A stretch of DNA of 40,921 nt, from the NCBI GenBank assembly GCA_023424965.1, contig JAFADI010000044.1, positions 1 through 40,921 on the forward strand. Direction: 5' to 3'. Origin of the DNA: Bacillota bacterium. GTDB lineage: Bacteria > Bacillota > Clostridia > Acetivibrionales > JAFADI01. The position numbers and the translations under genes are program-made. Below are positions 7,002 through 14,348 of the stretch, one piece after another (positions within the stretch are counted from its first letter, which is position 1; each line of letters opens with the position of its first letter). The notes beneath the pieces were generated by a model. That model saw only the letters and a list, made by a program, of their open reading frames with translations, searched no databases and was not told the DNA's origin.

Positions 7002-9362
7002 GTGGATAATAAAAGTTCAAGAAGCTCCAAATATAAAAAGGAAAGCCGAAAAACGAATACCAGGATCATTCTTGCAGTGTTGGCTGTGGCGGTGCTTGCG
7101 GCATATTCCTTTTCAGGGTCGTCCCTGTCCCAATTCTTCAAAGTGCTGGCTGTAGAGGCCGCTGTTCTGGCCGGCATATTCATTTTGGCCGTTTACTACA
7201 TAAACAAGCCGAGAACAAAATCCAGGAAAGTACCCAAGAGAACCGTTTCCCGGATTTCCAGCGCAAGGGAAGAATATGTGCCTGAGCCCGTAGACCGGGA
7301 TTATGAAGTGCCGGAAAGGAAGACCGGCGGAAAATTCAACTGGGTTGTGGACAAGGAGAAAAAGGAAAGTGAAGCCAGAAACATTCAGCCCGGGGAAGTA
7401 AAGACCGCAAAAGAAGAAAAAGCCGCGCCCGGCAAGAAAAATGTAAGCCTGGAAATCCAGCGCTGGTCCAAGGCGGTGGAATTTTCGGGTTCCGTCTATG
7501 ACAAGCTCAAGGATCAGACCACGCAGGCAATGAAGGAGAATATGAATCCTTCCGCCGGAAGCGGCATGGAAGCTTCAGCGGCTGGGGAGGAAGAGCCCGG
7601 AGTGCGGGAGGACGGCGTCCCCGGCTTCACCGAAGAAGAGCACGTGGATACATACGGGGAAGAGGCTTATGCTTCCTATGACTTCGATGGCGAGGAAGAA
7701 GGCATGGAGCCCCTTGCAGAGGCCGGACCTGCGAATTTTTCAGAAGCCGGAATTTTTGAGGATACCCGGGATGTTAAAGAAGAAAATATGGATGCAGCTC
7801 CAAAATGCAAGGTGATACTGATGCGGGGCGGCAAAGCAAAGCATAAAGTGTCCGGCGGCAAAACCGTTCCCGTCGGCGGCTCCCAGCAGTTCCAGCCGGA
7901 ATTGAAGAGCGCTGCGGCAAACAAAAGAACTTCGTATGATACATATCCTTCGGTGGATTTGCTGAGGCGGAGGGAGGAAGAGAAGGGCGGCTTTTTTGCC
8001 GGTGAAGATCCCGTAAAAAAAGGCGACAAGCTTATCGACACCTTGAGCAGTTTCGGCGTGGGTGCGAAAATCCTCAACATCACAAGGGGGCCGGCGGTAA
8101 CCCGGTACGAGATCCAGCCGGATTACGGCGTAAAGGTGAGCAAGATTGTGAACCTGACCGACGATATTGCGCTGAACCTGGCCGCCACCGGCGTGAGAAT
8201 CGAAGCCCCCATACCCGGAAAGGCCGCCATCGGCATAGAGATTCCCAACAGGGAGGTTACGCCTGTATTGGTCAGGGATGTGATTGAATCCGATGAGTTT
8301 GCAAACCATCCCTCCAAGCTTGCCTTTGCCGTGGGAAAGGACATCGCGGGAAAGCCCGTCGTGGCGGACATTGCAAAAATGCCCCACCTGCTGATTGCCG
8401 GGGCCACCGGTGCGGGAAAGAGCGTGTGCATCAACACCCTGATCGCCAGCATACTTTACAAGGCTTCGCCGGAGGAAGTCAAGCTTTTGATGGTTGATCC
8501 CAAGGTGGTGGAGCTGAGCATATATAACGGCATACCCCACCTGCTGATCCCTGTGGTGACCGACCCCAAAAAGGCGGCAGGAGCTTTGAACTGGGCGGTC
8601 CAGGAAATGGCAAACCGCTACAGGCTGTTCGCGGAAAACAATGTAAGGGATTTGAGGGGATATAACCATCTGATGAAGGAAAGACAGGAAGGTGATTCCC
8701 TGCCCCAGGTGGTCATTATCATCGATGAACTGGCAGACCTGATGATGGTGGCCCCCAATGATGTGGAAGACTGCATCTGCAGGCTGGCACAGATGGCAAG
8801 GGCCGCCGGGATGCATCTGGTCATCGCCACCCAGAGGCCTTCCGTGGATGTAATCACCGGTGTAATCAAGGCCAACATACCCTCCAGGATTTCCTTTGCA
8901 GTTTCGTCCCAGATCGATTCCCGTACCATCCTGGATATGGCCGGCGCAGAAAAGCTGCTGGGAAGAGGGGACATGCTTTTCAATCCCCTTGGCATACCCA
9001 AGCCCGTGAGGATTCAGGGCGCCTTGATCACCGACAGGGAGGTGGAGGGGCTGGTGGCCTTTATCAAGTCTCAAGGGCCGGCGGAGTATGACCAGGATGT
9101 GATGGAGAAGATTGAAAGCCAGGCGGAAGCTTCCCAGGGAGAGGAAGGGGACGACGACGAGCTGTTGCCCGAAGTGATCGGCATGGTCATCGAACAGGGG
9201 CAGGCATCCACTTCCTTGCTGCAGAGAAAGTTCAAGCTGGGATATTCAAGGGCGGCGAGAATCATCGACCAGATGGAGGCCCGGGGCATTGTGGGGCCCT
9301 TTGAGGGGAGCAAACCCAGAAGGGTGCTCATCACAAAACAGCAGTGGCAGGAAATGAATTAA
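7002..9362 (+). CDS. ftsK: FtsK/SpoIIIE-family DNA translocase (786 aa)
   Basis: A membrane-anchored, ATP-driven hexameric pump that moves chromosomal DNA through the closing division or sporulation septum. Two hydrophobic segments are visible (about residues 25-42 and 46-67), followed by a long charged linker rich in Glu and Gly (about 70-320). The motor has Walker A GATGAGKS (about 466) and Walker B VVIIIDELADL (about 570), then ATQRPSVDVITG. The C-terminal winged-helix gamma domain (about 720-783; LLQRKFKLGYSRAARIIDQME) reads orientation sequences in DNA. The start is GTG with GGCAGG upstream. Family members usually have four or five transmembrane helices, so two is short. FtsK and SpoIIIE cannot be told apart by sequence alone. 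Confidence 0.93.
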   Translation: MDNKSSRSSKYKKESRKTNTRIILAVLAVAVLAAYSFSGSSLSQFFKVLAVEAAVLAGIFILAVYYINKPRTKSRKVPKRTVSRISSAREEYVPEPVDRDYEVPERKTGGKFNWVVDKEKKESEARNIQPGEVKTAKEEKAAPGKKNVSLEIQRWSKAVEFSGSVYDKLKDQTTQAMKENMNPSAGSGMEASAAGEEEPGVREDGVPGFTEEEHVDTYGEEAYASYDFDGEEEGMEPLAEAGPANFSEAGIFEDTRDVKEENMDAAPKCKVILMRGGKAKHKVSGGKTVPVGGSQQFQPELKSAAANKRTSYDTYPSVDLLRRREEEKGGFFAGEDPVKKGDKLIDTLSSFGVGAKILNITRGPAVTRYEIQPDYGVKVSKIVNLTDDIALNLAATGVRIEAPIPGKAAIGIEIPNREVTPVLVRDVIESDEFANHPSKLAFAVGKDIAGKPVVADIAKMPHLLIAGATGAGKSVCINTLIASILYKASPEEVKLLMVDPKVVELSIYNGIPHLLIPVVTDPKKAAGALNWAVQEMANRYRLFAENNVRDLRGYNHLMKERQEGDSLPQVVIIIDELADLMMVAPNDVEDCICRLAQMARAAGMHLVIATQRPSVDVITGVIKANIPSRISFAVSSQIDSRTILDMAGAEKLLGRGDMLFNPLGIPKPVRIQGALITDREVEGLVAFIKSQGPAEYDQDVMEKIESQAEASQGEEGDDDELLPEVIGMVIEQGQASTSLLQRKFKLGYSRAARIIDQMEARGIVGPFEGSKPRRVLITKQQWQEMN

Positions 9363-9372
9363 AAATAAATAC

Positions 9373-9410
9373 AAAGGCCGGAAAGTTAATCAAACAACTT
9401 TCCGGCCTTT
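9373..9410. terminator. Bidirectional terminator between ftsK and serA
   Basis: Perfect 15-bp stem, 9373-9387 with 9396-9410, and an 8-nt loop. An A-rich left flank and a T-rich right flank let it serve both converging genes. Confidence 0.9.
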
Positions 9411-9425
9411 TATATTTCCTATCCG

Positions 9426-10601
9426 TTAGTTTGTAGGTTCGATCACCCTGACCATCCTTACGCCGTTGATGGCATAGAGCCTTTGGATGAGCTCTTCGGA
9501 TACGGGATTTTCAATGTCGATGATGCTGTAGCCGATGGTGTTCCTGTGGCGGTGCAGCATGTCGGCGATGTTGATTTTGCTTGAAGCCAGGACGGTGGTT
9601 ATCTGGCCCACCATGTTGGGAATGTTTTCATGGGCGAAGATGACCCTCCGGTTGCCCGTGGGCGCCAGCACACATTCGGGGAAGTTGACGGAGTTTTTCA
9701 CATTGCCGTGCTCAAGAAAATCCTTCAATTGGGTGGCGGCCATAACGGCGCAGTTCTCTTCCGATTCGGGAGTAGATGCTCCCAGGTGGGGGATGGTTAT
9801 TACGTTTTCCCTCCCCAGCAGCTCTTCTTCGGGGAAGTCGGTTACATAGCAGGAAACGGTACCGTTGTTCAAAGCCTCCAGCATGTCCTGGTTGACGACC
9901 AATCCGCCTCTTGCAAGATTTATAATCCTTACGCCCTTTTTCATGAGATCAAATCTGCCCTTGTTGAACATGCCCTTGGTCTTGTTGTCCAGGGGAACGT
10001 GAATGGTAATGTAGTCCGAGGTTGAAATCAACTGCTCAAGGCTCTGGGCTTTTATGACGCTGCTGGACAGGCCCCAGGCGGCATCGATGGAAATGAAGGG
10101 GTCATGGCCGATGACTTCCATTCCCAGGGCGATGGCATCGTTGGCCACCATTACGCCGATGGCGCCGAGTCCGATGACTCCCAGGCGTTTGCCTTTGATT
10201 TCAGGCCCCTCGAAATTGGATTTGCCTTTCTCAACCAGTTGGGCCACTTCATCACCCTTTCCTTTGAGGGACTGAGCCCAGGTGATGCCGCTGTATATTT
10301 TCCTGGAGGATAAGAATAGGGCGGTGAGCACAAGCTCCTTGACGGCGTTGGCATTGGCTCCCGGGGTGTTGAAAACAACGATTCCCTTTTCGGTGCATTT
10401 ATCCACGGGGATGTTGTTCACTCCCGCACCTGCCCTGGCGATGGCCTTCAGGCTTTCCGGAAGCTCCTTCTCCAGCATGTTGGCGCTCCTTACGAGAACG
10501 GCGTCGGGGCTTGAAACCTGTGAGGCCACCTCATAATTGTCCCTCGGCAGAAGATCCAGGCCTTTGGATGATATTTTATTGAGCGTTTGTATTGTAAACA
10601 A
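9426..10601 (-). CDS. serA: D-3-phosphoglycerate dehydrogenase (391 aa)
   Basis: Oxidises 3-phosphoglycerate to 3-phosphohydroxypyruvate with NAD+, the first step of serine synthesis. The Rossmann signature GLGAIGVMVANDAIALG is central. The substrate-binding and catalytic region includes NLARGG and the general-acid His in IPHLGAST. A C-terminal ACT domain (last ~75 residues, from about VIFAHENIPNMVGQ) suggests serine feedback control. It is the short form with no extra allosteric-site domain. The longest frame starts at 10634 inside serC. I place the start at TTG 10601, because AGGGGAGG lies just upstream and gives the family start M(L)FTIQTLNKIS. It is the last gene of rex-serC-serA, 13 bp after serC. 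Confidence 0.93.
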   Translation of the reverse strand: MFTIQTLNKISSKGLDLLPRDNYEVASQVSSPDAVLVRSANMLEKELPESLKAIARAGAGVNNIPVDKCTEKGIVVFNTPGANANAVKELVLTALFLSSRKIYSGITWAQSLKGKGDEVAQLVEKGKSNFEGPEIKGKRLGVIGLGAIGVMVANDAIALGMEVIGHDPFISIDAAWGLSSSVIKAQSLEQLISTSDYITIHVPLDNKTKGMFNKGRFDLMKKGVRIINLARGGLVVNQDMLEALNNGTVSCYVTDFPEEELLGRENVITIPHLGASTPESEENCAVMAATQLKDFLEHGNVKNSVNFPECVLAPTGNRRVIFAHENIPNMVGQITTVLASSKINIADMLHRHRNTIGYSIIDIENPVSEELIQRLYAINGVRMVRVIEPTN

Positions 10602-10614
10602 GATAATCCCTCCC

Positions 10615-11691
10615 CTATTGGTTGTTTTTCTCAAAGTTTTTCATGAATTCCACCAGTGTCCTGACGCCTTCCACCGGCATGGCGTTATAAATGCTGGCCC
10701 TCATACCGCCTACAAGCCTGTGGCCTTTGAGGGCGCTAAGACCCGCTTTTTCCGCTTCGGAAATGAACTTGGCGTTCAATTCGTCATTGGGGGCGGTGAA
10801 GGGGATGTTCATCAGGGAACGGTCTTCTCCCGAAACGGGGCACTTGAACATGCCGGACGCATCAATATAATCATATAGAAGGTTTGCCTTTTCCCTGTTA
10901 ATGGCTTCGATGGCTTCCACGCCGCCCAATCCGTCCAGCCACTCGAGAACCAGCCCGACCATATAAACGCTGTAGGAGGGAGGGGTGTTGTAAAGGGATT
11001 TCTCTTTCGCATGGGTTTCATAACGGAAGAACAGGGGCGCTTTCTCATCGTGCCGGCCCAGCAGGTCATTGCGGATAATCACAATGGTAACGCCCGCCGG
11101 TCCCAGGTTTTTCTGGGCGCCCGCATAAATCACGCCGAATTTTGAGACATCCACTTTTTCCGAGAGAATGTTGCTTGACATGTCGGCTACCAGAGGAACG
11201 GAGCCGGTATCCGGGAATTGTGCATACCGGGTTCCCTCGATGGTGTTGTTTGAGGTGATGTGCACGTAATCGGCATCGGAGGAAAAGTTAAAGGTCTTTG
11301 GTATATAGGAATAGTTTTTGTCCTCGGAGGAAGCCGCAACATTGACGGCGCCAACCAGCTTTGCCTCTGCCATGGCTTTTTTCGCCCAGGTTCCGGTGTT
11401 GACGACGTCGATTTTTCTATTCCCGGTCATCAAATTCATCGGGAGCATGGCGAACTGCTGTGATGCTCCGCCCTGGAGAAAAAGCACCGAATAGTTTTCC
11501 GGGATGTCCATCAGCTTGCGCAGCAGGGCTTCCGTATTGCCGATGATGGCTTCATAGGTCTTGGTCCTGTGGCTCATTTCCATTACCGACATGCCGGTAC
11601 CCCGGTAGTCAAGCATTTCAGCCGCGGCTTTTGCCAGGGCCGCTTCCGGAAGCATGGAAGGTCCTGCCGAAAAATTATAAATTCTACCCAT
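10615..11691 (-). CDS. serC: Phosphoserine aminotransferase (358 aa)
   Basis: A class V PLP aminotransferase that converts 3-phosphohydroxypyruvate and glutamate to phosphoserine and 2-oxoglutarate, the second step of serine synthesis; SerC can also act in pyridoxal phosphate synthesis. The start MGRIYNFSAGPSMLP and the motif MSVMEMSHRTK are diagnostic. FLQGGASQQFAM binds the cofactor phosphate, and the Schiff-base lysine is K194 in AGAQKNLGPAG. Length matches the family. It lies 50 bp after rex and 13 bp before serA on the same strand, so all three are probably one transcript. No serB phosphatase gene is in the window. Confidence 0.95.
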   Translation of the reverse strand: MGRIYNFSAGPSMLPEAALAKAAAEMLDYRGTGMSVMEMSHRTKTYEAIIGNTEALLRKLMDIPENYSVLFLQGGASQQFAMLPMNLMTGNRKIDVVNTGTWAKKAMAEAKLVGAVNVAASSEDKNYSYIPKTFNFSSDADYVHITSNNTIEGTRYAQFPDTGSVPLVADMSSNILSEKVDVSKFGVIYAGAQKNLGPAGVTIVIIRNDLLGRHDEKAPLFFRYETHAKEKSLYNTPPSYSVYMVGLVLEWLDGLGGVEAIEAINREKANLLYDYIDASGMFKCPVSGEDRSLMNIPFTAPNDELNAKFISEAEKAGLSALKGHRLVGGMRASIYNAMPVEGVRTLVEFMKNFEKNNQ

Positions 11692-11741
11692 AATTCAATC
11701 CCCTTTACATTTTATTTAAGTATTATCATTAAAAAACGGTG

Positions 11742-12362
11742 TTACCGGGATATAAGGGCCGAGAGGATGCGGAACTCCTCCAGGATATAAAAGTTCCTGA
11801 TTTCTATGTGGGGGCTGTCACCGTTGAGGATGACGGGAGCAAAGTTGATGATTCCTTTTATTCCGCCTTGTATCAGCCTATCCGCAGTGAGCTGTGCCGA
11901 TGAGGGCGGGACGGTGATGACTCCCAGTTCGATCCCCTTGCTTTTTACGACCTCCGGTATCGCATAGGCCGGATGCAGCGGTATGTCCGTCACCAGGGTT
12001 TCGAGACGGTTGATGTTGGAATCGAAGCCTGCCACAATCTTGATGTTGCTGTCCAGAAAGCCGCTGAAGTTCATAATTGCGTTTCCCATCCTGCCCAGTC
12101 CAACAATACAGGCCTTGCGCGGATTGTCAAAATGAAGCCTGCTTTCGATGGTACTCTTTAATGCTAAAACATTGTAGCCATTTTCCGTTCCTGTCTGGCC
12201 AAAATAATTGATATCCTTCCGGATGGTGTGGGGAGGTACGTTCATTATCCTTCCCAGCTCCTTGGAGGATACGGTGGTCCGTTCCTCTTTCTCCAGCCTT
12301 TCCAGAACGGTATATAAGATGGACAGCCTTTCAATTGCCGGTATGGGTATATCCTGTCGCAT
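11742..12362 (-). CDS. rex: Redox-sensing transcriptional repressor Rex (206 aa)
   Basis: A dimeric repressor that binds DNA when NADH is low and leaves it when NADH is high. Residues 1-80 form the winged helix (VSSKELGRIMNVPPHTIRKDINYFG), and the rest is a Rossmann fold with the dinucleotide signature GLGRMG at 88-93 and IKIVAGFD after it. The frame is open from 12410, but that start would lie inside the operator. The ATG at 12360-12362 has AGAGG upstream and gives the family start IPIPAIERLSILY. A Rex-type palindrome and a promoter lie directly upstream. It leads the operon rex-serC-serA, which suggests that serine synthesis, itself NAD+-dependent, is tied to cellular redox state. Confidence 0.93.
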   Translation of the reverse strand: MRQDIPIPAIERLSILYTVLERLEKEERTTVSSKELGRIMNVPPHTIRKDINYFGQTGTENGYNVLALKSTIESRLHFDNPRKACIVGLGRMGNAIMNFSGFLDSNIKIVAGFDSNINRLETLVTDIPLHPAYAIPEVVKSKGIELGVITVPPSSAQLTADRLIQGGIKGIINFAPVILNGDSPHIEIRNFYILEEFRILSALISR

Positions 12363-12389
12363 AGTAACCTCTTTCAAGCTACTGCCTCG

Positions 12390-12417
12390 CCAGGCTGTGA
12401 AATTTTTCACAGCCTGG
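12390..12417. promoter_or_regulatory. Rex-type operator upstream of rex-serCA
   Basis: Perfect 12-bp inverted repeat (12390-12401 and 12406-12417) with a 4-bp centre. Its core TGTGAA-N4-TTCACA equals the inner part of the known Rex consensus TTGTGAA-N4-TTCACAA. It starts 4 bp past the -10 box, so a bound repressor would cover the transcription start. Confidence 0.82.
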
Positions 12418-12421
12418 TATT

Positions 12422-12450
12422 ATAATATTATATATTGTTTGTGAAGTCAA
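12422..12450 (-). promoter_or_regulatory. Predicted sigma-A promoter of rex-serC-serA
   Basis: On the minus strand TTGACT at 12450-12445, 17-bp spacer, TATTAT at 12427-12422. Overlapping TATAAT-like hexamers make the exact -10 uncertain. The Rex operator follows immediately. Confidence 0.65.
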
Positions 12451-12622
12451 CTCTTTTCTTACAGGGATGTAAAAATATCCTGGGGAGGAGAAGCCATCCG
12501 CTCCCGCTTTTCCTGGCCGGATCCATGAAGCTTTATGAACACAATTCAATTCGTTTGATCGAATTTACGAAAGTAAATAATCAAAATCGAAAAAAATCAT
12601 AATAAAATCATAAAAAAACTAC

Positions 12623-12651
12623 TTGAAATGTAAAAATATTTTTGTTATACT
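12623..12651 (+). promoter_or_regulatory. Predicted sigma-A promoter of the chvE-mmsA-mmsB operon
   Basis: TTGAAA at 12623-12628, 17-bp spacer, TATACT at 12646-12651, preceded by A-tracts that could act as an UP element. It implies a 5' leader of about 400 nt. Confidence 0.65.
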
Positions 12652-12957
12652 CAATTCACAAGATTGAAAATGAAAACAAAAAAACAATTTAATGATTTAA
12701 ACAATCATAACATATCAAATAATGAAGGGCACGATCAGGTGCCGTACAATTTGCAATAAAATATTCATCAGGCTTATCAGCGTGGCAAGTCACAAAGGAA
12801 TTCAAACTGGCAGGACGGAGACAAAGCATACTATTTTAGACATTTAATTTTATACATAATGATCCTGATTTGAAATCAAAGGTTTGAGTTGGTTTCGCAT
12901 GTGATTGAATAATCAGTCAATTCATGTTCATTCTATTAATTTGGTTGCTATTTTTCG

Positions 12958-13000
12958 CCCGTATTATGGGACCGGTTGCTTCCGTTCCTTATAATACCGG
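12958..13000 (+). promoter_or_regulatory. Leader hairpin before the ribosome binding site of the binding-protein gene
   Basis: CCCGTATTAT (12958-12967) pairs with ATAATACCGG (12991-13000) at 9 of 10 positions, enclosing a 23-nt loop that contains a second ACCGGT. It lies about 35 bases before the Shine-Dalgarno. Confidence 0.45.
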
Positions 13001-13055
13001 TGGAAATTTAGTGATATAGAAGTATAAAATCATATAGTCGAAAGGGGAAGTCGTA

Positions 13056-14177
13056 ATGAGAAGGTTTTTAGCAGTAATGGTTATGCTGGCAATGGTGTTT
13101 TCACTTGCAGCTTGTGGTGGCACAGGTGAGAAGGCAGCCGATGCTCCGAAGGCGGATGCTCCGAAGGCAGATGCTCCAAAGGCAGAGGGCCAGAAAACAA
13201 TAGGTATAGCAATGCCTACGAAATCATCAGCAAGATGGATCGACGACGGTAACAACATGGTCAAGCAGTTTGAAGAAAAAGGTTACAAAACCGATTTGCA
13301 GTATGCTGAAGACGTAGTAGAAAACCAGGTATCCCAGATTGAAAACATGATTACAAAGGGTGTTAATCTCCTTGTTATCGCTTCAATTGACGGTGAGTCC
13401 CTGTCGGATGTTCTGCAGAAAGCCAAGGACAAGAACATTCCTGTTATCGCTTATGACCGTTTGATTAAAAAGACTGCAAACGTAGATTACTATGCTACCT
13501 TCGACAACTTCAAGGTTGGCGTTCTCCAGGCTCAGGATATCGAAAAGAGGTTGGGCCTCAAAGATGGAAAAGGTCCTTTCAACATCGAATTATTCGGTGG
13601 ATCACCGGACGACAACAACGCATTCATGTTCTTTGACGGCGCAATGTCAATCCTCAAGCCCTATATTGATTCCGGAAAATTGGTTGTAAAAAGCGGACAG
13701 ATGGACATGAAGGTTTGCGCAACCCTCCGGTGGGACGGTGCAACCGCACAGGCAAGAATGGATAACCTTCTTAGCAAATTCTACACCAAGGACAAGGTAG
13801 ACGCAGTACTGTCACCTTATGACGGACTCAGCAGAGGTATCCTCTCGGCATTAAAGAGCGTTGGTTACGGTAAACCCGATCAGCCCTGGCCCATCGTTAC
13901 CGGTCAGGATGCCGAAGTGGCTTCGGTAAAATCCATCATCGCCGGTGAGCAGACTTCAACGGTATTCAAGGATACAAGAACTCTTGCAAAGAGGGCTGTT
14001 ACAATTGCAGATGCGATCCTTAAAGGTGAAAAGCCTGAAGTTAACGACGAAAAGACTTATGATAACGGCGTGAAAGTTGTTCCTTCCTACCTGGAAGTAC
14101 CTGTAGCAGTGGACAAGGAAAACTACAAGAAGGAATTGATCGATTCCGGTTACTATACGGAAGATAAACTTAAATAA
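13056..14177 (+). CDS. chvE: ChvE-type sugar-binding lipoprotein of a multiple-monosaccharide ABC importer (373 aa)
   Basis: The extracytoplasmic substrate-binding component that delivers monosaccharides to the MmsA-MmsB transporter. It has a lipoprotein signal peptide with lipobox LAAC (Cys about residue 21), then a repetitive Ala-Asp-Pro-Lys linker and a type I periplasmic-binding fold (IGIAMPTKSSARWIDDG, VIAYDRLI, FDNFKVG, SPYDGLSRGIL, TGQDAEVASVKSI). These stretches are typical of the ChvE/xylose-binding group. AAAGGGGA precedes the ATG. Gene order binding protein, ATPase, permease is canonical. Known ChvE proteins take galactose, arabinose, xylose, glucose and related sugars, so the exact ligand is open. 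Confidence 0.9.
   Translation: MRRFLAVMVMLAMVFSLAACGGTGEKAADAPKADAPKADAPKAEGQKTIGIAMPTKSSARWIDDGNNMVKQFEEKGYKTDLQYAEDVVENQVSQIENMITKGVNLLVIASIDGESLSDVLQKAKDKNIPVIAYDRLIKKTANVDYYATFDNFKVGVLQAQDIEKRLGLKDGKGPFNIELFGGSPDDNNAFMFFDGAMSILKPYIDSGKLVVKSGQMDMKVCATLRWDGATAQARMDNLLSKFYTKDKVDAVLSPYDGLSRGILSALKSVGYGKPDQPWPIVTGQDAEVASVKSIIAGEQTSTVFKDTRTLAKRAVTIADAILKGEKPEVNDEKTYDNGVKVVPSYLEVPVAVDKENYKKELIDSGYYTEDKLK
13140..13184 (+). repeat. Three 15-bp tandem repeats in the lipoprotein linker
   Basis: Units at 13140-13154, 13155-13169 and 13170-13184 differ by one or two bases and encode three copies of A-D-A-P-K in phase. They form the flexible tether between lipid anchor and binding domain and could change copy number by slippage without a frameshift. 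Confidence 0.85.
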
Positions 14178-14214
14178 TATAGCAACAGTTTGGAAGTAAT
14201 AGATTATGTTATAT

Positions 14215-14253
14215 AATAATTTAGTGATGGCTTTTAGCCATCACTAAATTATT
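14215..14253 (+). promoter_or_regulatory. Perfect 17-bp hairpin after the binding-protein gene
   Basis: Arms 14215-14231 and 14237-14253 with a 5-nt loop, and no T run after it. In binding-protein operons such a hairpin typically protects the upstream mRNA from 3' decay or partly attenuates, giving more binding protein than transporter. Confidence 0.75.
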
Positions 14254-14275
14254 GTGAAACAACAAGGTTCCCGGG

Positions 14276-14308
14276 ACCCGCAGGCAATCTCCGATTGCAT
14301 TAGCGGGT
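14276..14308 (+). promoter_or_regulatory. Second, interrupted hairpin before mmsA
   Basis: Outer stem ACCCGC (14276-14281) with GCGGGT (14303-14308). Inner stem GCAATC (14284-14289) with GATTGC (14293-14298) and a 3-nt loop. It is a G+C-rich RNA structure about 40 bases before the mmsA start. Confidence 0.6.
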
Positions 14309-14348
14309 GGGGTTCTTATTTACTATATGGTAAGGGGTTGGGGCTTAA

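Larger units (their letters stand above)
12451..13055. other. Long A+T-rich region and leader upstream of the sugar importer
   Basis: No credible gene in about 600 bases. Two small inverted repeats lie at 12548-12565 (AATTCG, 6-bp spacer, CGAATT) and 12564-12577 (TTTAC, 4-bp spacer, GTAAA), upstream of the promoter at 12623-12651, and may be operators. The leader of about 400 nt has small hairpins at 12728-12743 (GGCAC/GTGCC) and 12958-13000. I do not recognise a known riboswitch. Confidence 0.55.

Noticed and set aside
7740..9074. Long minus-strand open frame of 444 codons inside ftsK
   Set aside because: It lies wholly antisense to a clear gene, is rich in His, Gly and Gln as expected for a shadow frame, and has no ribosome binding site or domain.
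12451..13055. Riboswitch or CcpA (cre) site upstream of the sugar importer
   Set aside because: I looked for known riboswitch cores and for the cre pattern and found none convincing; only small inverted repeats are present.
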